Below, one piece after another: positions 25,058 through 32,786 of a DNA stretch of 32,787 bases. Under the pieces are notes generated by a model. That model was not told the DNA's origin, made no database searches, and saw only the letters and a list, made by a program, of their open reading frames with translations. Every line of letters starts with the position of its first letter. The first letter of the stretch is position 1. The stretch comes from CAZKAP01 sp964550895 (GTDB taxonomy: Bacteria > Bacteroidota > Bacteroidia > Flavobacteriales > Flavobacteriaceae), in contig CAZKAP010000035.1 in NCBI GenBank assembly GCA_964550895.1, positions 1-32,787 of the forward strand, written 5' to 3'. The position numbers were made by a program, and so were the translations under genes.

Positions 25058-26542
25058 TTAAGCCCGGGAGGTAAGGGATTTTACGAAGACGAACCCGAAG
25101 CCGAGGAACAGCATCAGGTGAAAGGGAAAAAGTCCGTAGTCGTTCAGGGGGACGGCACTGTACATACCGAATAGGAAATACAGCATCATACCGAGTTCCA
25201 CCAGGGTGTTGGGTGACAAGCCGTTGGTGATGTACTTGTTCCCCTTCCAGGTGTCGGTAAGATTGTTGATATTGAATTTAGGAGTACGCACGAACTCGCT
25301 CCTCTTCCCGAGGTGCCCCTCCAATACCCCTATGGCGTTATAAAGAGATAGGCCGAGCGCAATGGAGAAGAATGTAAAAAACAAGCGGATGTAATCCACG
25401 AAATTGTCGAATCCACTTCCCTGTATGCTCTTATAGGTAAACCAGAAGCAGGTGAAGAAGATCAGCGTCGAGACAATGAAGAAGCTGTTGACCTCAAAAA
25501 TCCAGTTCAGATGTCCGTAGGTATTCTTTATATACAGCATGGGTATGCTGAGGATGGACACGGTGAACACACAGAGAACCATGGAACTGTTGAACAGGTG
25601 CATGATCGCATGGAACTTTGTGGTCAGCGACATATTGCGGGCCCGGAGCACGCTCCAGATGGACTTCCTGAAGTTTTCGGCTCCGCCCTTGTTCCAACGG
25701 AATTGCTGGGAGCGTGCAGCACTCATGACTACCGGGAGTTCCGCCGGGGTCTCGACGTCTTCAAGGTACTTAAACTTCCAGTCTTTGAGCTGGGCCCTGT
25801 AACTCAGGTCCAGGTCCTCGGTCAGGGTGTCCCCTTCCCAGTTACCGGCATCGAGTATGCACTCCTTCCTCCAGATGCCTGCGGTGCCGTTGAAATTAAT
25901 GAAATGGCCCTTCGAATTCCGCCCTACCTGTTCCAGCGTAAAATGTGCGTCCAGTGCCAGGGCCTGAATGCGGGTCAGAGTGGAATAGTCCCGGTTGATG
26001 TGGCCCCAACGCGTCTGGACCACCCCGATTTCCGGGTCCTTGAAGTACACCACGGTACGCTTGAGCCAATCGGGCTCGGGCAGGAAATCGGCATCGAAGA
26101 TGGCGATAAACTCACCCTTGGCGATTTCGAGACCCTCTTTCAGGGCTCCGGCCTTGAAGCCTACACGGTTCTCCCGACGTATATGTTGGATATCCAGCCC
26201 GGTCTTCTGAAGCCTCTTGACGTGTGCGGCAGTAGACTCAACCGAATCGTCCGTGGAATCGTCCAGAACCTGGATCTCCAGCATGTTCCTAGGATATTCG
26301 AGTCGTGCGATATTATCCAGCAGCCGCTCCATGACGTATTTCTCATTGAATATCGGAAGCTGTATGGTGACGTAGGGGATTTCCTTGGGGTCGAGGAGGT
26401 TGAATTTCGGGGCGTCCTGATTCTTGCGCTTAAAGGAGAGGTAATTGATCAGCAGATTGAGCTGTGCAAGGCTGAAAAGGAAGATCAACAGCAGCGCGGT
26501 GCTGTAGATCACGATGATGATGATCGAAATGTTTAGTCCCAT
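25058..26542 (-). CDS. Cellulose-synthase-like membrane GT2 glycosyltransferase
   Basis: 494 residues: one N-terminal helix (5-35), a cytoplasmic GT-A domain, and at least four C-terminal helices. All motifs of processive membrane GT2 enzymes are seen: DDSTDDS (Asp94-Asp95), DAD at 150-152, TEDLDLSYR with TED at 241-243, and QQFRW at 279-283. This architecture is that of CslA/BcsA-like synthases that polymerise and extrude a polysaccharide; CslA-type enzymes make glucomannan. No PilZ domain is present. A non-processive glycolipid synthase with the same fold is possible. It follows the DPM-like gene by six bases. Confidence 0.82.
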   Translation of the reverse strand: MGLNISIIIIVIYSTALLLIFLFSLAQLNLLINYLSFKRKNQDAPKFNLLDPKEIPYVTIQLPIFNEKYVMERLLDNIARLEYPRNMLEIQVLDDSTDDSVESTAAHVKRLQKTGLDIQHIRRENRVGFKAGALKEGLEIAKGEFIAIFDADFLPEPDWLKRTVVYFKDPEIGVVQTRWGHINRDYSTLTRIQALALDAHFTLEQVGRNSKGHFINFNGTAGIWRKECILDAGNWEGDTLTEDLDLSYRAQLKDWKFKYLEDVETPAELPVVMSAARSQQFRWNKGGAENFRKSIWSVLRARNMSLTTKFHAIMHLFNSSMVLCVFTVSILSIPMLYIKNTYGHLNWIFEVNSFFIVSTLIFFTCFWFTYKSIQGSGFDNFVDYIRLFFTFFSIALGLSLYNAIGVLEGHLGKRSEFVRTPKFNINNLTDTWKGNKYITNGLSPNTLVELGMMLYFLFGMYSAVPLNDYGLFPFHLMLFLGFGFVFVKSLTSRA

Positions 26543-26548
26543 AAGCGT

Positions 26549-27241
26549 CTATCCAAAGCTGTATCTAAAGATCCAGGACAGTATTTTAACGCCGGCTAAT
26601 ATAGTACCTTTTACGGTACCGGACACTTTTGAGATGCCAATTCTTTTTTTGTAACGTACTGGTATTTCGATATATGGGATTTTGCGTCTCAGGACCTTGA
26701 GTTGCATTTCCACCGTCCACCCGTAGGTTTTATCCCGCATGTCGAGCTCCAGCAGGCGCTGATAGCGTATGGCCCTGAATGGACCCAGATCCGTGAAAGT
26801 GCTGCCGAAAAACCACTTCATCAGCGTCGTGGCCAGTGCATTTCCGAAGATTTGTTGAGGGGTCATGGCACCCGATTCCCGCAATTCTCGCACCCGCGAT
26901 CCCAGGGAAAAATCAAACTCTCCCGACTCTAAAGGCGCCGTGAGTTCGGTGAGTTGCCGGGGGTCATCCGAATAATCCCCGTCCAGGAAGACCACGATGT
27001 CCGGGGAGAGTCCTTTTTCCTTCAGGTAAGACATGCCTCTGAGGCAGGCATAACCGTATCCTTTGCGATCCTCCCGGACCACTGTGGCCCCGGCGGACCG
27101 GGCATTTTCCCGAGTGCCATCCGTGGAGCCGTTGTCGCATACGATCACTTCACTAACGCCGTCCGGAATATCCCGGATCACGGCGGCTATGGAATCTGCC
27201 TCATTAAATGCGGGTATGATTACCCGTACGTCCGATTTCAA
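26549..27241 (-). CDS. DPM-like GT2, polyprenyl-phosphate sugar synthase candidate
   Basis: 230 residues. A soluble GT-A domain begins directly (VIIPAFNEADSI, 8-19), with the nucleotide-metal motif FLDGDYSDDP (Asp87, Asp89) and the acceptor-side TDLGPFRAI segment. The size and motifs fit the dolichol-phosphate mannose synthase-like group, which loads a sugar from a nucleotide donor onto polyprenol phosphate. There are no C-terminal membrane helices beyond a short hydrophobic tail (215-229). It could supply the lipid-linked sugar used by the GT-C protein two genes downstream. The sugar is not determined. Confidence 0.8.
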   Translation of the reverse strand: MKSDVRVIIPAFNEADSIAAVIRDIPDGVSEVIVCDNGSTDGTRENARSAGATVVREDRKGYGYACLRGMSYLKEKGLSPDIVVFLDGDYSDDPRQLTELTAPLESGEFDFSLGSRVRELRESGAMTPQQIFGNALATTLMKWFFGSTFTDLGPFRAIRYQRLLELDMRDKTYGWTVEMQLKVLRRKIPYIEIPVRYKKRIGISKVSGTVKGTILAGVKILSWIFRYSFG

Positions 27242-27244
27242 AAT

Positions 27245-28837
27245 TTATCGGTTCTGATTCACCAGGTTCATCAGGTCGACGTCGTTGCCGAGCAATACCT
27301 CCTGACTGTTGATGCGACCCGTTAAGGGGCCATTTTCCAGTTTGAGTACTCCCCTCGGGCAGACCGCTGAACAGATGCCGCAGCCTACGCAGCTCGACCT
27401 GACGATATTTGCACCCTTCTGCGCATAGGCCCGGACATCGATACCCATCTCGCAATAGGTCGAGCAGTTCCCGCAGGAGATGCACTGACCTCCGTTGGTG
27501 GTTATGCGGAATCGGGAAAGCAAACGCTGTTGAAAGCCCAGGATGGCGGCCATGGGACAACCGAAACGGCACCACACCCGGCTGCCGAATATGGGGTAGA
27601 AACCCACGCCAATTACTCCCGAGAACACGCTGCCGATCAGGAAGGAATAGGTCTTCCTCAGGGTCTCGGCCTTAAAGAGAAACAGCCTGCTGTCGCCATA
27701 TACATGGAGCAGAATCAGGGCAATAATCACGACGAAATAGGCGATGGCACCTGCCTTGGCATCCCTGCGGAATTCCTGCTTCCTGAATACCATGGCATAC
27801 AGGAATACCCCGGTCAGCAAGGCCCCGACCATCCACAGGAAGGTCGACTTGCTCAGCCAGTATGTACTCTGGTCTGCACCGAGATAGGAGTAGATCACGG
27901 CTGTGGTCATCAGGACCACAAACACCAGAACGCTGTGGATCACCCATCGTTCGATTCGCCAGGCCCGGGTGGTCTTATCGCTCAGGTGGCGGAAAGGATC
28001 GCCTGCGGTTTCGGCCAGGCCCCCGCAGCCACAGACCCAGGAACAATACCATCGTTTTCCATAGAAATAGGTAAGCAGGGGAGTGATCACGAAAATGGAC
28101 GCGACTGCGAAGATGAGCAGGGCAAGGCCAATATCCCCGGAGCTGAGAAAGCCACTGATCCGGTACTTTTCAAAGTTGTAGTAATTCAGCGGCCATATGT
28201 TCTTCAGGTCGTAATACGGTAGGTTGAGCCGGTCCCCGTTCAGGCGGGCCATGAATTCGGGTATGATAAAGGCGAATGAGAGCTGGAAGAACATTACACT
28301 GACCGTTCGAATGATCTGATACGTATTGTGCCGGTACTTCCAGATGAATTTTACGCCGAATGCCAGTATCGCCAGGGTATACAGACTGCCGTAGACGAAC
28401 CATTGACTGGCAGGATTCCCACTCAACATGCGGCTCAGCGGGTCGAACAGGGAGACGATGCCGGTGTTGCGCTCGCCATCGGTGTTGAGTCCCAGGGTTT
28501 GTGGATAGAAATACAGCATGATGTAGAAGGCGGTAATCGCTACACCGGCGATCCATCCCCAGAAGCCCATGGAGCTGATGGAATAGAACCATACCTTGTT
28601 GTTCTGTATGCCTGATGGCCGATTTCTGTAGGTTGCCCAGCTGAATCCGGCCACGCCGGTAAACATCGAGGCCAGAGAACTCCAGAGCACTGCCGGGTTC
28701 TGTGCCCAGGGCTCGTACCACAGGCACAAGATCATTACAAATACCCCTCCCAGTCCCATCAGGGTAAAGAGTCGTTGCAGGGGGTTCAGGTCGGCCGGTG
28801 GTCCTCCGGCGATAGACATGCTTTGTTCAGCTTTCAT
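27245..28837 (-). CDS. Polytopic NapH-like 4Fe-4S membrane protein
   Basis: 530 residues with about nine to ten hydrophobic helices. Two membrane-proximal Cys motifs, YCSWVCGC (Cys265, 269, 271) and WCRFGCP (Cys423, 427), are of the NosR/NapH/CcoG kind. Near the C-terminus two ferredoxin motifs appear: Cys452/455/458/462 and Cys483/486/489/493, for two 4Fe-4S clusters. It most likely passes electrons from quinol or from a cytoplasmic reductase to an unknown acceptor. It directly follows the flavoprotein reductase gene and directly precedes three glycosyltransferase genes (gap three bases). No nitrate, nitrous-oxide or cytochrome oxidase genes are nearby, so the usual NapH, NosR and CcoG roles are not supported. 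Confidence 0.8.
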   Translation of the reverse strand: MKAEQSMSIAGGPPADLNPLQRLFTLMGLGGVFVMILCLWYEPWAQNPAVLWSSLASMFTGVAGFSWATYRNRPSGIQNNKVWFYSISSMGFWGWIAGVAITAFYIMLYFYPQTLGLNTDGERNTGIVSLFDPLSRMLSGNPASQWFVYGSLYTLAILAFGVKFIWKYRHNTYQIIRTVSVMFFQLSFAFIIPEFMARLNGDRLNLPYYDLKNIWPLNYYNFEKYRISGFLSSGDIGLALLIFAVASIFVITPLLTYFYGKRWYCSWVCGCGGLAETAGDPFRHLSDKTTRAWRIERWVIHSVLVFVVLMTTAVIYSYLGADQSTYWLSKSTFLWMVGALLTGVFLYAMVFRKQEFRRDAKAGAIAYFVVIIALILLHVYGDSRLFLFKAETLRKTYSFLIGSVFSGVIGVGFYPIFGSRVWCRFGCPMAAILGFQQRLLSRFRITTNGGQCISCGNCSTYCEMGIDVRAYAQKGANIVRSSCVGCGICSAVCPRGVLKLENGPLTGRINSQEVLLGNDVDLMNLVNQNR

Positions 28838-28850
28838 GAGAGTTGAAGGG

Positions 28851-30206
28851 TTAGGGTCGGATTAATCCAAATACTTCCTTGATGTTTTTACGGGACGGCT
28901 TAAGGTTTTTCCCGTACTTTTCGTTGTAGGCTGCCAGAATTTCGCCTTCGTATTTCCGGTAGAACTCCGGATCGAAATTGGCCGTCGGCAAACTCGACAT
29001 GACCTCGTCCACTCCTTTCTCCTGACTGAGCCATCGATCGAAGACCTCATGCCGCATGCGAATGCCGAAGGTGTTTATACCCAGGAACCTGCCTGTTTCC
29101 CTGTGAAAGGAAACGGTGATGCAGAGCCATTGTTCGGGATGCCTCCAGTGGAACTGTTCTTCGTGGGGTTTTCGCGAACGCTCGGAGAAAACCCAGCCGT
29201 AGGTTTGGTATTCGATATCCAGGAACTTGGCCGAATTAAACCAGTGACCGGGTCTGTACGGGGTGGGGTTTCCGCAAATGGTCTGGGCGACCGCCTCACC
29301 CATCATGCGGCCGGTGTACCAGACTGCCTCTACAGGCCTGCGGTTGCCAATGGCCTCGCGCTGCTGGGCACAATCGCCTATGGCGAACACCCCTTCGGCA
29401 CTGGTCCTCAGTTGGCGATCGACCAGTACCCCCTTGCCGGTCGCTATATCCGAGCCTTTCAGGAATTCGATGTTGGGGGAAACCCCGGCCGTAAGGCCGA
29501 CTAAATCGCAGGGGATTTCCTCCTCACTGCCTTCGATGACCACCGAGGACACCCGACCATCCGGACCGGCTTTGATCTCTTTCAGGTTGGTGCTGAGTCT
29601 GAGGTCGATATGATGAGAGCGGATGTGTTCGTTGATCATCTCGGATTCTCCAGACGGCAGAACCCCATTCCAGAAACTGCTTTCCCGCACCAGGAAGGTT
29701 ACGGGTATGTCCCGGCTTCGGAGCATCTCGGCCAGCTCGATCCCTATGAGTCCGCCTCCGACGATCACCGCGCGGCGGCAGGCCTGCCTGTTGGGGGCAT
29801 TGGATTCCAGGAGGTCGAGGTCTTGCTTGGAATAAAGCCCCTGAACGCCGTGGAGGTCCTGTCCGGGCCAACCGAATTTGTTGGGTTTGGAGCCGGAGGC
29901 AATGATCAGCTGGTCGTATGGGAAGGTATGGACCCTGTCCACCTGCACGCATTTGTTTGCGGTATCCACGGCATTGACATGGCCACGAAACAAATCGATC
30001 CGGTTCTTTTTCCAGAATCCGGTTTCATAGGGCTGGGTATGCTCGAATTTCATGTGCCCCATGTAGACGTACATCAGGGCCGTTCTCGAGAAGAAGTAGT
30101 CGGTCTCCCCCGATATCACCAGTATGCGTTTGTTCGATAGCTTTCGGATGTGACGGGCGGCGGTTATGCCCGAGATTCCGTTGCCGATAATGATAACCGG
30201 ATTCAT
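28851..30206 (-). CDS. Pyridine nucleotide-disulfide family NAD(P)/FAD oxidoreductase
   Basis: 451 residues. FAD-binding GNGISG is at 8-13, NAD(P)-binding GGGLIGIELAE near 148-158, and the second FAD motif GVFAIGDCAQ near 275. No redox-active CxxxxC pair is present, so it is not a classical disulfide reductase; it resembles nitrite/ferredoxin/rubredoxin reductase-like proteins. A C-terminal extension of about 120 residues (from 330) has no recognised match. It heads the five-gene operon and is probably the electron-input partner of the Fe-S membrane protein that follows 13 bases later. The substrate is unknown. Confidence 0.82.
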   Translation of the reverse strand: MNPVIIIGNGISGITAARHIRKLSNKRILVISGETDYFFSRTALMYVYMGHMKFEHTQPYETGFWKKNRIDLFRGHVNAVDTANKCVQVDRVHTFPYDQLIIASGSKPNKFGWPGQDLHGVQGLYSKQDLDLLESNAPNRQACRRAVIVGGGLIGIELAEMLRSRDIPVTFLVRESSFWNGVLPSGESEMINEHIRSHHIDLRLSTNLKEIKAGPDGRVSSVVIEGSEEEIPCDLVGLTAGVSPNIEFLKGSDIATGKGVLVDRQLRTSAEGVFAIGDCAQQREAIGNRRPVEAVWYTGRMMGEAVAQTICGNPTPYRPGHWFNSAKFLDIEYQTYGWVFSERSRKPHEEQFHWRHPEQWLCITVSFHRETGRFLGINTFGIRMRHEVFDRWLSQEKGVDEVMSSLPTANFDPEFYRKYEGEILAAYNEKYGKNLKPSRKNIKEVFGLIRP

Positions 30207-30249
30207 AGGTTGTTGACTTTTCTGTAACCAAGGTCGCAGTTTTAGGATA

Positions 30250-30274
30250 AACCTTAACCCCCGGAAGGTTTTTT
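30250..30274 (+). terminator. Hairpin with T-tract in the divergent intergenic region
   Basis: On the plus strand AACCTT (30250-30255) and AAGGTT (30265-30270) pair across a nine-base loop, and six T residues run from 30269 to 30274, as in an intrinsic terminator. No plus-strand gene ends here, so it would stop antisense transcription or a short RNA, or be a binding site in the leader of the flavoprotein operon. Confidence 0.35.
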
Positions 30275-30430
30275 AGACCCAATATGGACATTCAATTCCC
30301 TTGGATTTTAACCGCTTGCCACAATCTGATGGCCTTGATATACCGCGCACGGGATTCGTTAAACCGCACCCATCAGGTACGCTCGGCGGGAGAGCGCTGT
30401 ACTCTTAGGCTACACCTGTCGGAATTCCCG

Positions 30431-30438
30431 TATTTTAG
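30431..30438 (+). promoter_or_regulatory. Imperfect -7 box TATTTTAG before the GH113-like gene
   Basis: TATTTTAG differs from TAnnTTTG at one position and lies five bases before the ATG at 30444, the same geometry as the box ahead of the pseudouridine synthase gene. No -33 element is clear. Confidence 0.3.
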
Positions 30439-30443
30439 GGGCT

Positions 30444-31505
30444 ATGTACCGAACAAACCATACAACTACACCGGCGATAGGACTCGTCAAGGGACTCCTT
30501 TTGGTCTGCCTCGCATGGGGTATGATTTCGGCTTTGCCCGGGAAGAACGCAGAATCGGGAAAGATCAATGGCGTGAGTTTCGTCGCCAGTCGAAGGCCGG
30601 CCGGCCAGCAGCACGTGGAGCCCGTGCTTGGACTCGGGGCCAATTACGCAGCCGTTATGCCCTTCGCTTTCCTGCCGAACCTGCATTCCAGTGAATTGAA
30701 ATACGATAGTGAAGGCCAGTGGTTTGGCGAGCGACTGGAAGGGGCCCGTCAGTATACCCGTCTGCTGCACGAGAAGGACATCAAGGTGATGCTAAAACCC
30801 CAGATATGGGTTTGGAGGGGATCGTTTACCGGGGGCATTGAGATGGAAACCGAAGAGGACTGGAAGGCGTTCGAACAGTCGTATCGAGAATATGTACTGC
30901 AATTTGCGGAGTTGGCCCAGGACGAAGGGGTGGAGATATACTGCATAGGCACGGAGCTGGAACGCTTCGTCATGAACAGGTCGGGTTTTTGGGTGCAGCT
31001 GATCGAAGAGGTTCGCGAAGTGTACACGGGGAAGCTTACCTATGCCGCAAACTGGGACGAATACTCAGGTGTTCCCTTCTGGAGCGATCTGGATTTCATT
31101 GGGGTCGATGCCTATTTCCCACTATCGGAGAAACGCGACCCTTCGCTCGAAGAGATGAATAGCGGCTGGCTGCGCTGGAAATCTGAGCTGCAGATGTGTT
31201 CGAGTGCCGTGGACCGGCCGGTACTCTTCACCGAATTCGGTTACCGCAGCATGGATTACGGCCTGAAGAAGCCCTGGCTGGTCGATCGGAACGATATGCG
31301 GGTAAACCTGAACCTGCAGTCCAATGCCTACCGGTCTGTGTTCGGTGAACTTTGGAAAGAAGATTGGTTTTCGGGGGGGTTCCTTTGGAAATGGTTTATC
31401 GAAGCGGATGCAGCCGGAGGGCCCGAAGATAACCGGTTTACACCCCAGAATAAACCCGCACAAGAGGTCATAACCCGGCACTACCGTCAATATAGGCATT
31501 TGTAA
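30444..31505 (+). CDS. GH113-like glycoside hydrolase (endo-beta-mannanase family), exported or anchored
   Basis: 353 residues. An N-terminal hydrophobic segment (13-31) with basic residues before it is a signal peptide or membrane anchor. The rest is a TIM barrel of the GH-A clan. Glu171 in CIGTELE sits where the acid/base is expected, and Glu264 in FTEFGYRS where the nucleophile is expected; these, with VDAYFPL and MLKPQIWV, match the GH113 pattern, whose characterised members are beta-mannanases. It would act on a beta-mannan or glucomannan in the periplasm. It is transcribed away from a glycan-synthesis operon containing a CslA/BcsA-like synthase. The precise substrate is inference. Confidence 0.72.
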   Translation: MYRTNHTTTPAIGLVKGLLLVCLAWGMISALPGKNAESGKINGVSFVASRRPAGQQHVEPVLGLGANYAAVMPFAFLPNLHSSELKYDSEGQWFGERLEGARQYTRLLHEKDIKVMLKPQIWVWRGSFTGGIEMETEEDWKAFEQSYREYVLQFAELAQDEGVEIYCIGTELERFVMNRSGFWVQLIEEVREVYTGKLTYAANWDEYSGVPFWSDLDFIGVDAYFPLSEKRDPSLEEMNSGWLRWKSELQMCSSAVDRPVLFTEFGYRSMDYGLKKPWLVDRNDMRVNLNLQSNAYRSVFGELWKEDWFSGGFLWKWFIEADAAGGPEDNRFTPQNKPAQEVITRHYRQYRHL

Positions 31506-31525
31506 CCCTTTGTTTTTAAAGAGTC

Positions 31526-31555
31526 TGATCGACGAAATGCACATTTCTTCGATCA
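31526..31555. repeat. Long near-perfect hairpin downstream of the GH113-like gene
   Basis: Left arm 31526-31538 and right arm 31543-31555 are complementary over 13 positions with a single C/T mismatch (31533/31548), separated by a four-base GCAC loop. The arms contain GATCGA and TCGATC. It starts 21 bases after the GH113-like stop. A T-run (31575-31580) lies about 20 bases further on, not directly adjacent as in a standard terminator, so it may be a terminator variant, an mRNA-end stabiliser or a regulator site for the next gene. Confidence 0.6.
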
Positions 31556-31582
31556 TGGGTAAATCGTTTCGTGGTTTTTTAC

Positions 31583-31590
31583 TTACTTTG
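31583..31590 (+). promoter_or_regulatory. Near-consensus -7 box TTACTTTG before the LysM/amidase-like gene
   Basis: TTACTTTG differs from TAnnTTTG at one base and lies 31 bases before the ATG at 31622, a normal leader distance. The -33 region is not convincing. Confidence 0.35.
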
Positions 31591-31621
31591 TGAATGGCAC
31601 CCCACGCCAATTAAATAGTAT

Positions 31622-32626
31622 ATGAAGGGAAAACTACTCTGGATTATAGGGTTGTTTTGCGTTTCCATAGCCTTTGCGCAAAACTACCGCGAGGTGGTTG
31701 CCAGGCCGGGTGATGGCATATTCTCCCTGTTGAGAAACGAAGGCCTGGATCCGGTTGCGTTTTACGGCGAATTTATAGAGCTCAACAAAGACAAGCTGGG
31801 AGATGACAGCGCACTTAGGCTGGGAGAGGCCTATCGAATCCCCTTAGTGGAAACCCGGGAACAGGGAAACTTCACCGACAGAGCCGTACTTGTCCGGCTG
31901 GGGGATACCATAGAAAGACCCCTACTAAAAGGACGTTTTTCCAAGTTGCGCTTGAAAAGCGATAAGCTGGAGGAGGCGGTTATTTATCTCATCAGTGCAT
32001 ATCATCCCAATGCCCTAAGCCAAAGGGTTTGGGAGGAGTCGCGTGAGATCAATCTCAGGATCGCCGAGGAACTGGTCGAAAATGGAGCGAAGGTCTATCT
32101 GATCGAGTCACCCCTGGATTCCCTGGGAAGTCTCGAGGAAACTCCCACTTCGGCCTGGGTGCCTGCGGAAGAACGAGCCGAATATTCGATGGCGCCGTCG
32201 GAGCTCATGACCCGTTATGTCGATGCCATCAACACCCGATACCTGAAGAATTCCGGTGCCTACCAGCGCGTATTGCTCACCCGGCTGGACGGTCCTGTGC
32301 GGGGTTCATCCTGTGACATACGAATCATGCACTACCGCGAGAGTCGGGAAAGCAAACTGGTCGCCCGTAAGTTAAAGGACATGTTCAGGGAACAGCAGTT
32401 GCGTAGGCAGGAGGTAAGAGATCCGTCGAGTTTCTTCAAAAACCCCACGAACATTTACCTGGGACGAAACGTGCTGGCACCCATTACCTTGATCGAATTC
32501 ACAACCAACCCGGATGGGCTGGCGGAAAGTGATTTCCGGATTACCAACGATCAGGATCTTTTCGGGAGACTTATAGCCAGCGGCCTACGCGAAGATTACG
32601 CCCGCATACTGTTCGAGGACGAATAG
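31622..32626 (+). CDS. Exported LysM plus divergent N-acetylmuramoyl-L-alanine amidase-like protein
   Basis: 334 residues. A clear signal peptide ends near AFAQ-NY (20). Residues about 23-74 resemble a LysM peptidoglycan-binding module (GDGIFSLLRNEGLD then LRLGEAYRIP). The remainder lines up loosely with amidase_3: His128 in SAYHPNAL, Glu142 in SREINLRIAEEL followed by ENGAKVYLIES, His237 in IMHYRES, and Glu292 in TLIEFTTNPDGL, which take the order of the zinc ligands and catalytic Glu. The usual DPGHGG motif is not preserved, so activity is uncertain: it may be a cell-wall hydrolase or a binding protein derived from one. The call is mine from pattern order, not from a database. Confidence 0.5.
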   Translation: MKGKLLWIIGLFCVSIAFAQNYREVVARPGDGIFSLLRNEGLDPVAFYGEFIELNKDKLGDDSALRLGEAYRIPLVETREQGNFTDRAVLVRLGDTIERPLLKGRFSKLRLKSDKLEEAVIYLISAYHPNALSQRVWEESREINLRIAEELVENGAKVYLIESPLDSLGSLEETPTSAWVPAEERAEYSMAPSELMTRYVDAINTRYLKNSGAYQRVLLTRLDGPVRGSSCDIRIMHYRESRESKLVARKLKDMFREQQLRRQEVRDPSSFFKNPTNIYLGRNVLAPITLIEFTTNPDGLAESDFRITNDQDLFGRLIASGLREDYARILFEDE

Positions 32627-32642
32627 GATAGATCGACTCTAT

Positions 32643-32786
32643 TCAGAGGGAACCCCTAGTTCCCAACCGGTTTCCGTGCATGCCAATATGCCTTTCGTAA
32701 TAGGATTTCAACTTCTCGGGTTTTGCCCCGTTAAGCCCCATTAAATGCAGTACGGCAAAATGAAACTGAAGTTTCCACCATCCCCT
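32643..32786 (-). CDS. C-terminal end of a partial minus-strand gene, unrecognised
   Basis: A minus-strand frame open from the right edge ends at a TGA (32643-32645), giving 47 residues. The segment is protein-like: it begins RGWWKLQFHFAVLHLMGLNG, then a Lys/Glu/Tyr-rich helix, and ends in HGNRLGTRGSL. Its stop faces the LysM gene 16 bases away (convergent). I do not recognise the family; the rest lies outside the window. Confidence 0.55.
   Translation of the reverse strand, partial: RGWWKLQFHFAVLHLMGLNGAKPEKLKSYYERHIGMHGNRLGTRGSL

Noticed and set aside
30284..30694. Plus-strand open frame starting before the GH113-like gene
   Set aside because: It overlaps the GH113-like gene in another frame and has no signal peptide or domain pattern.
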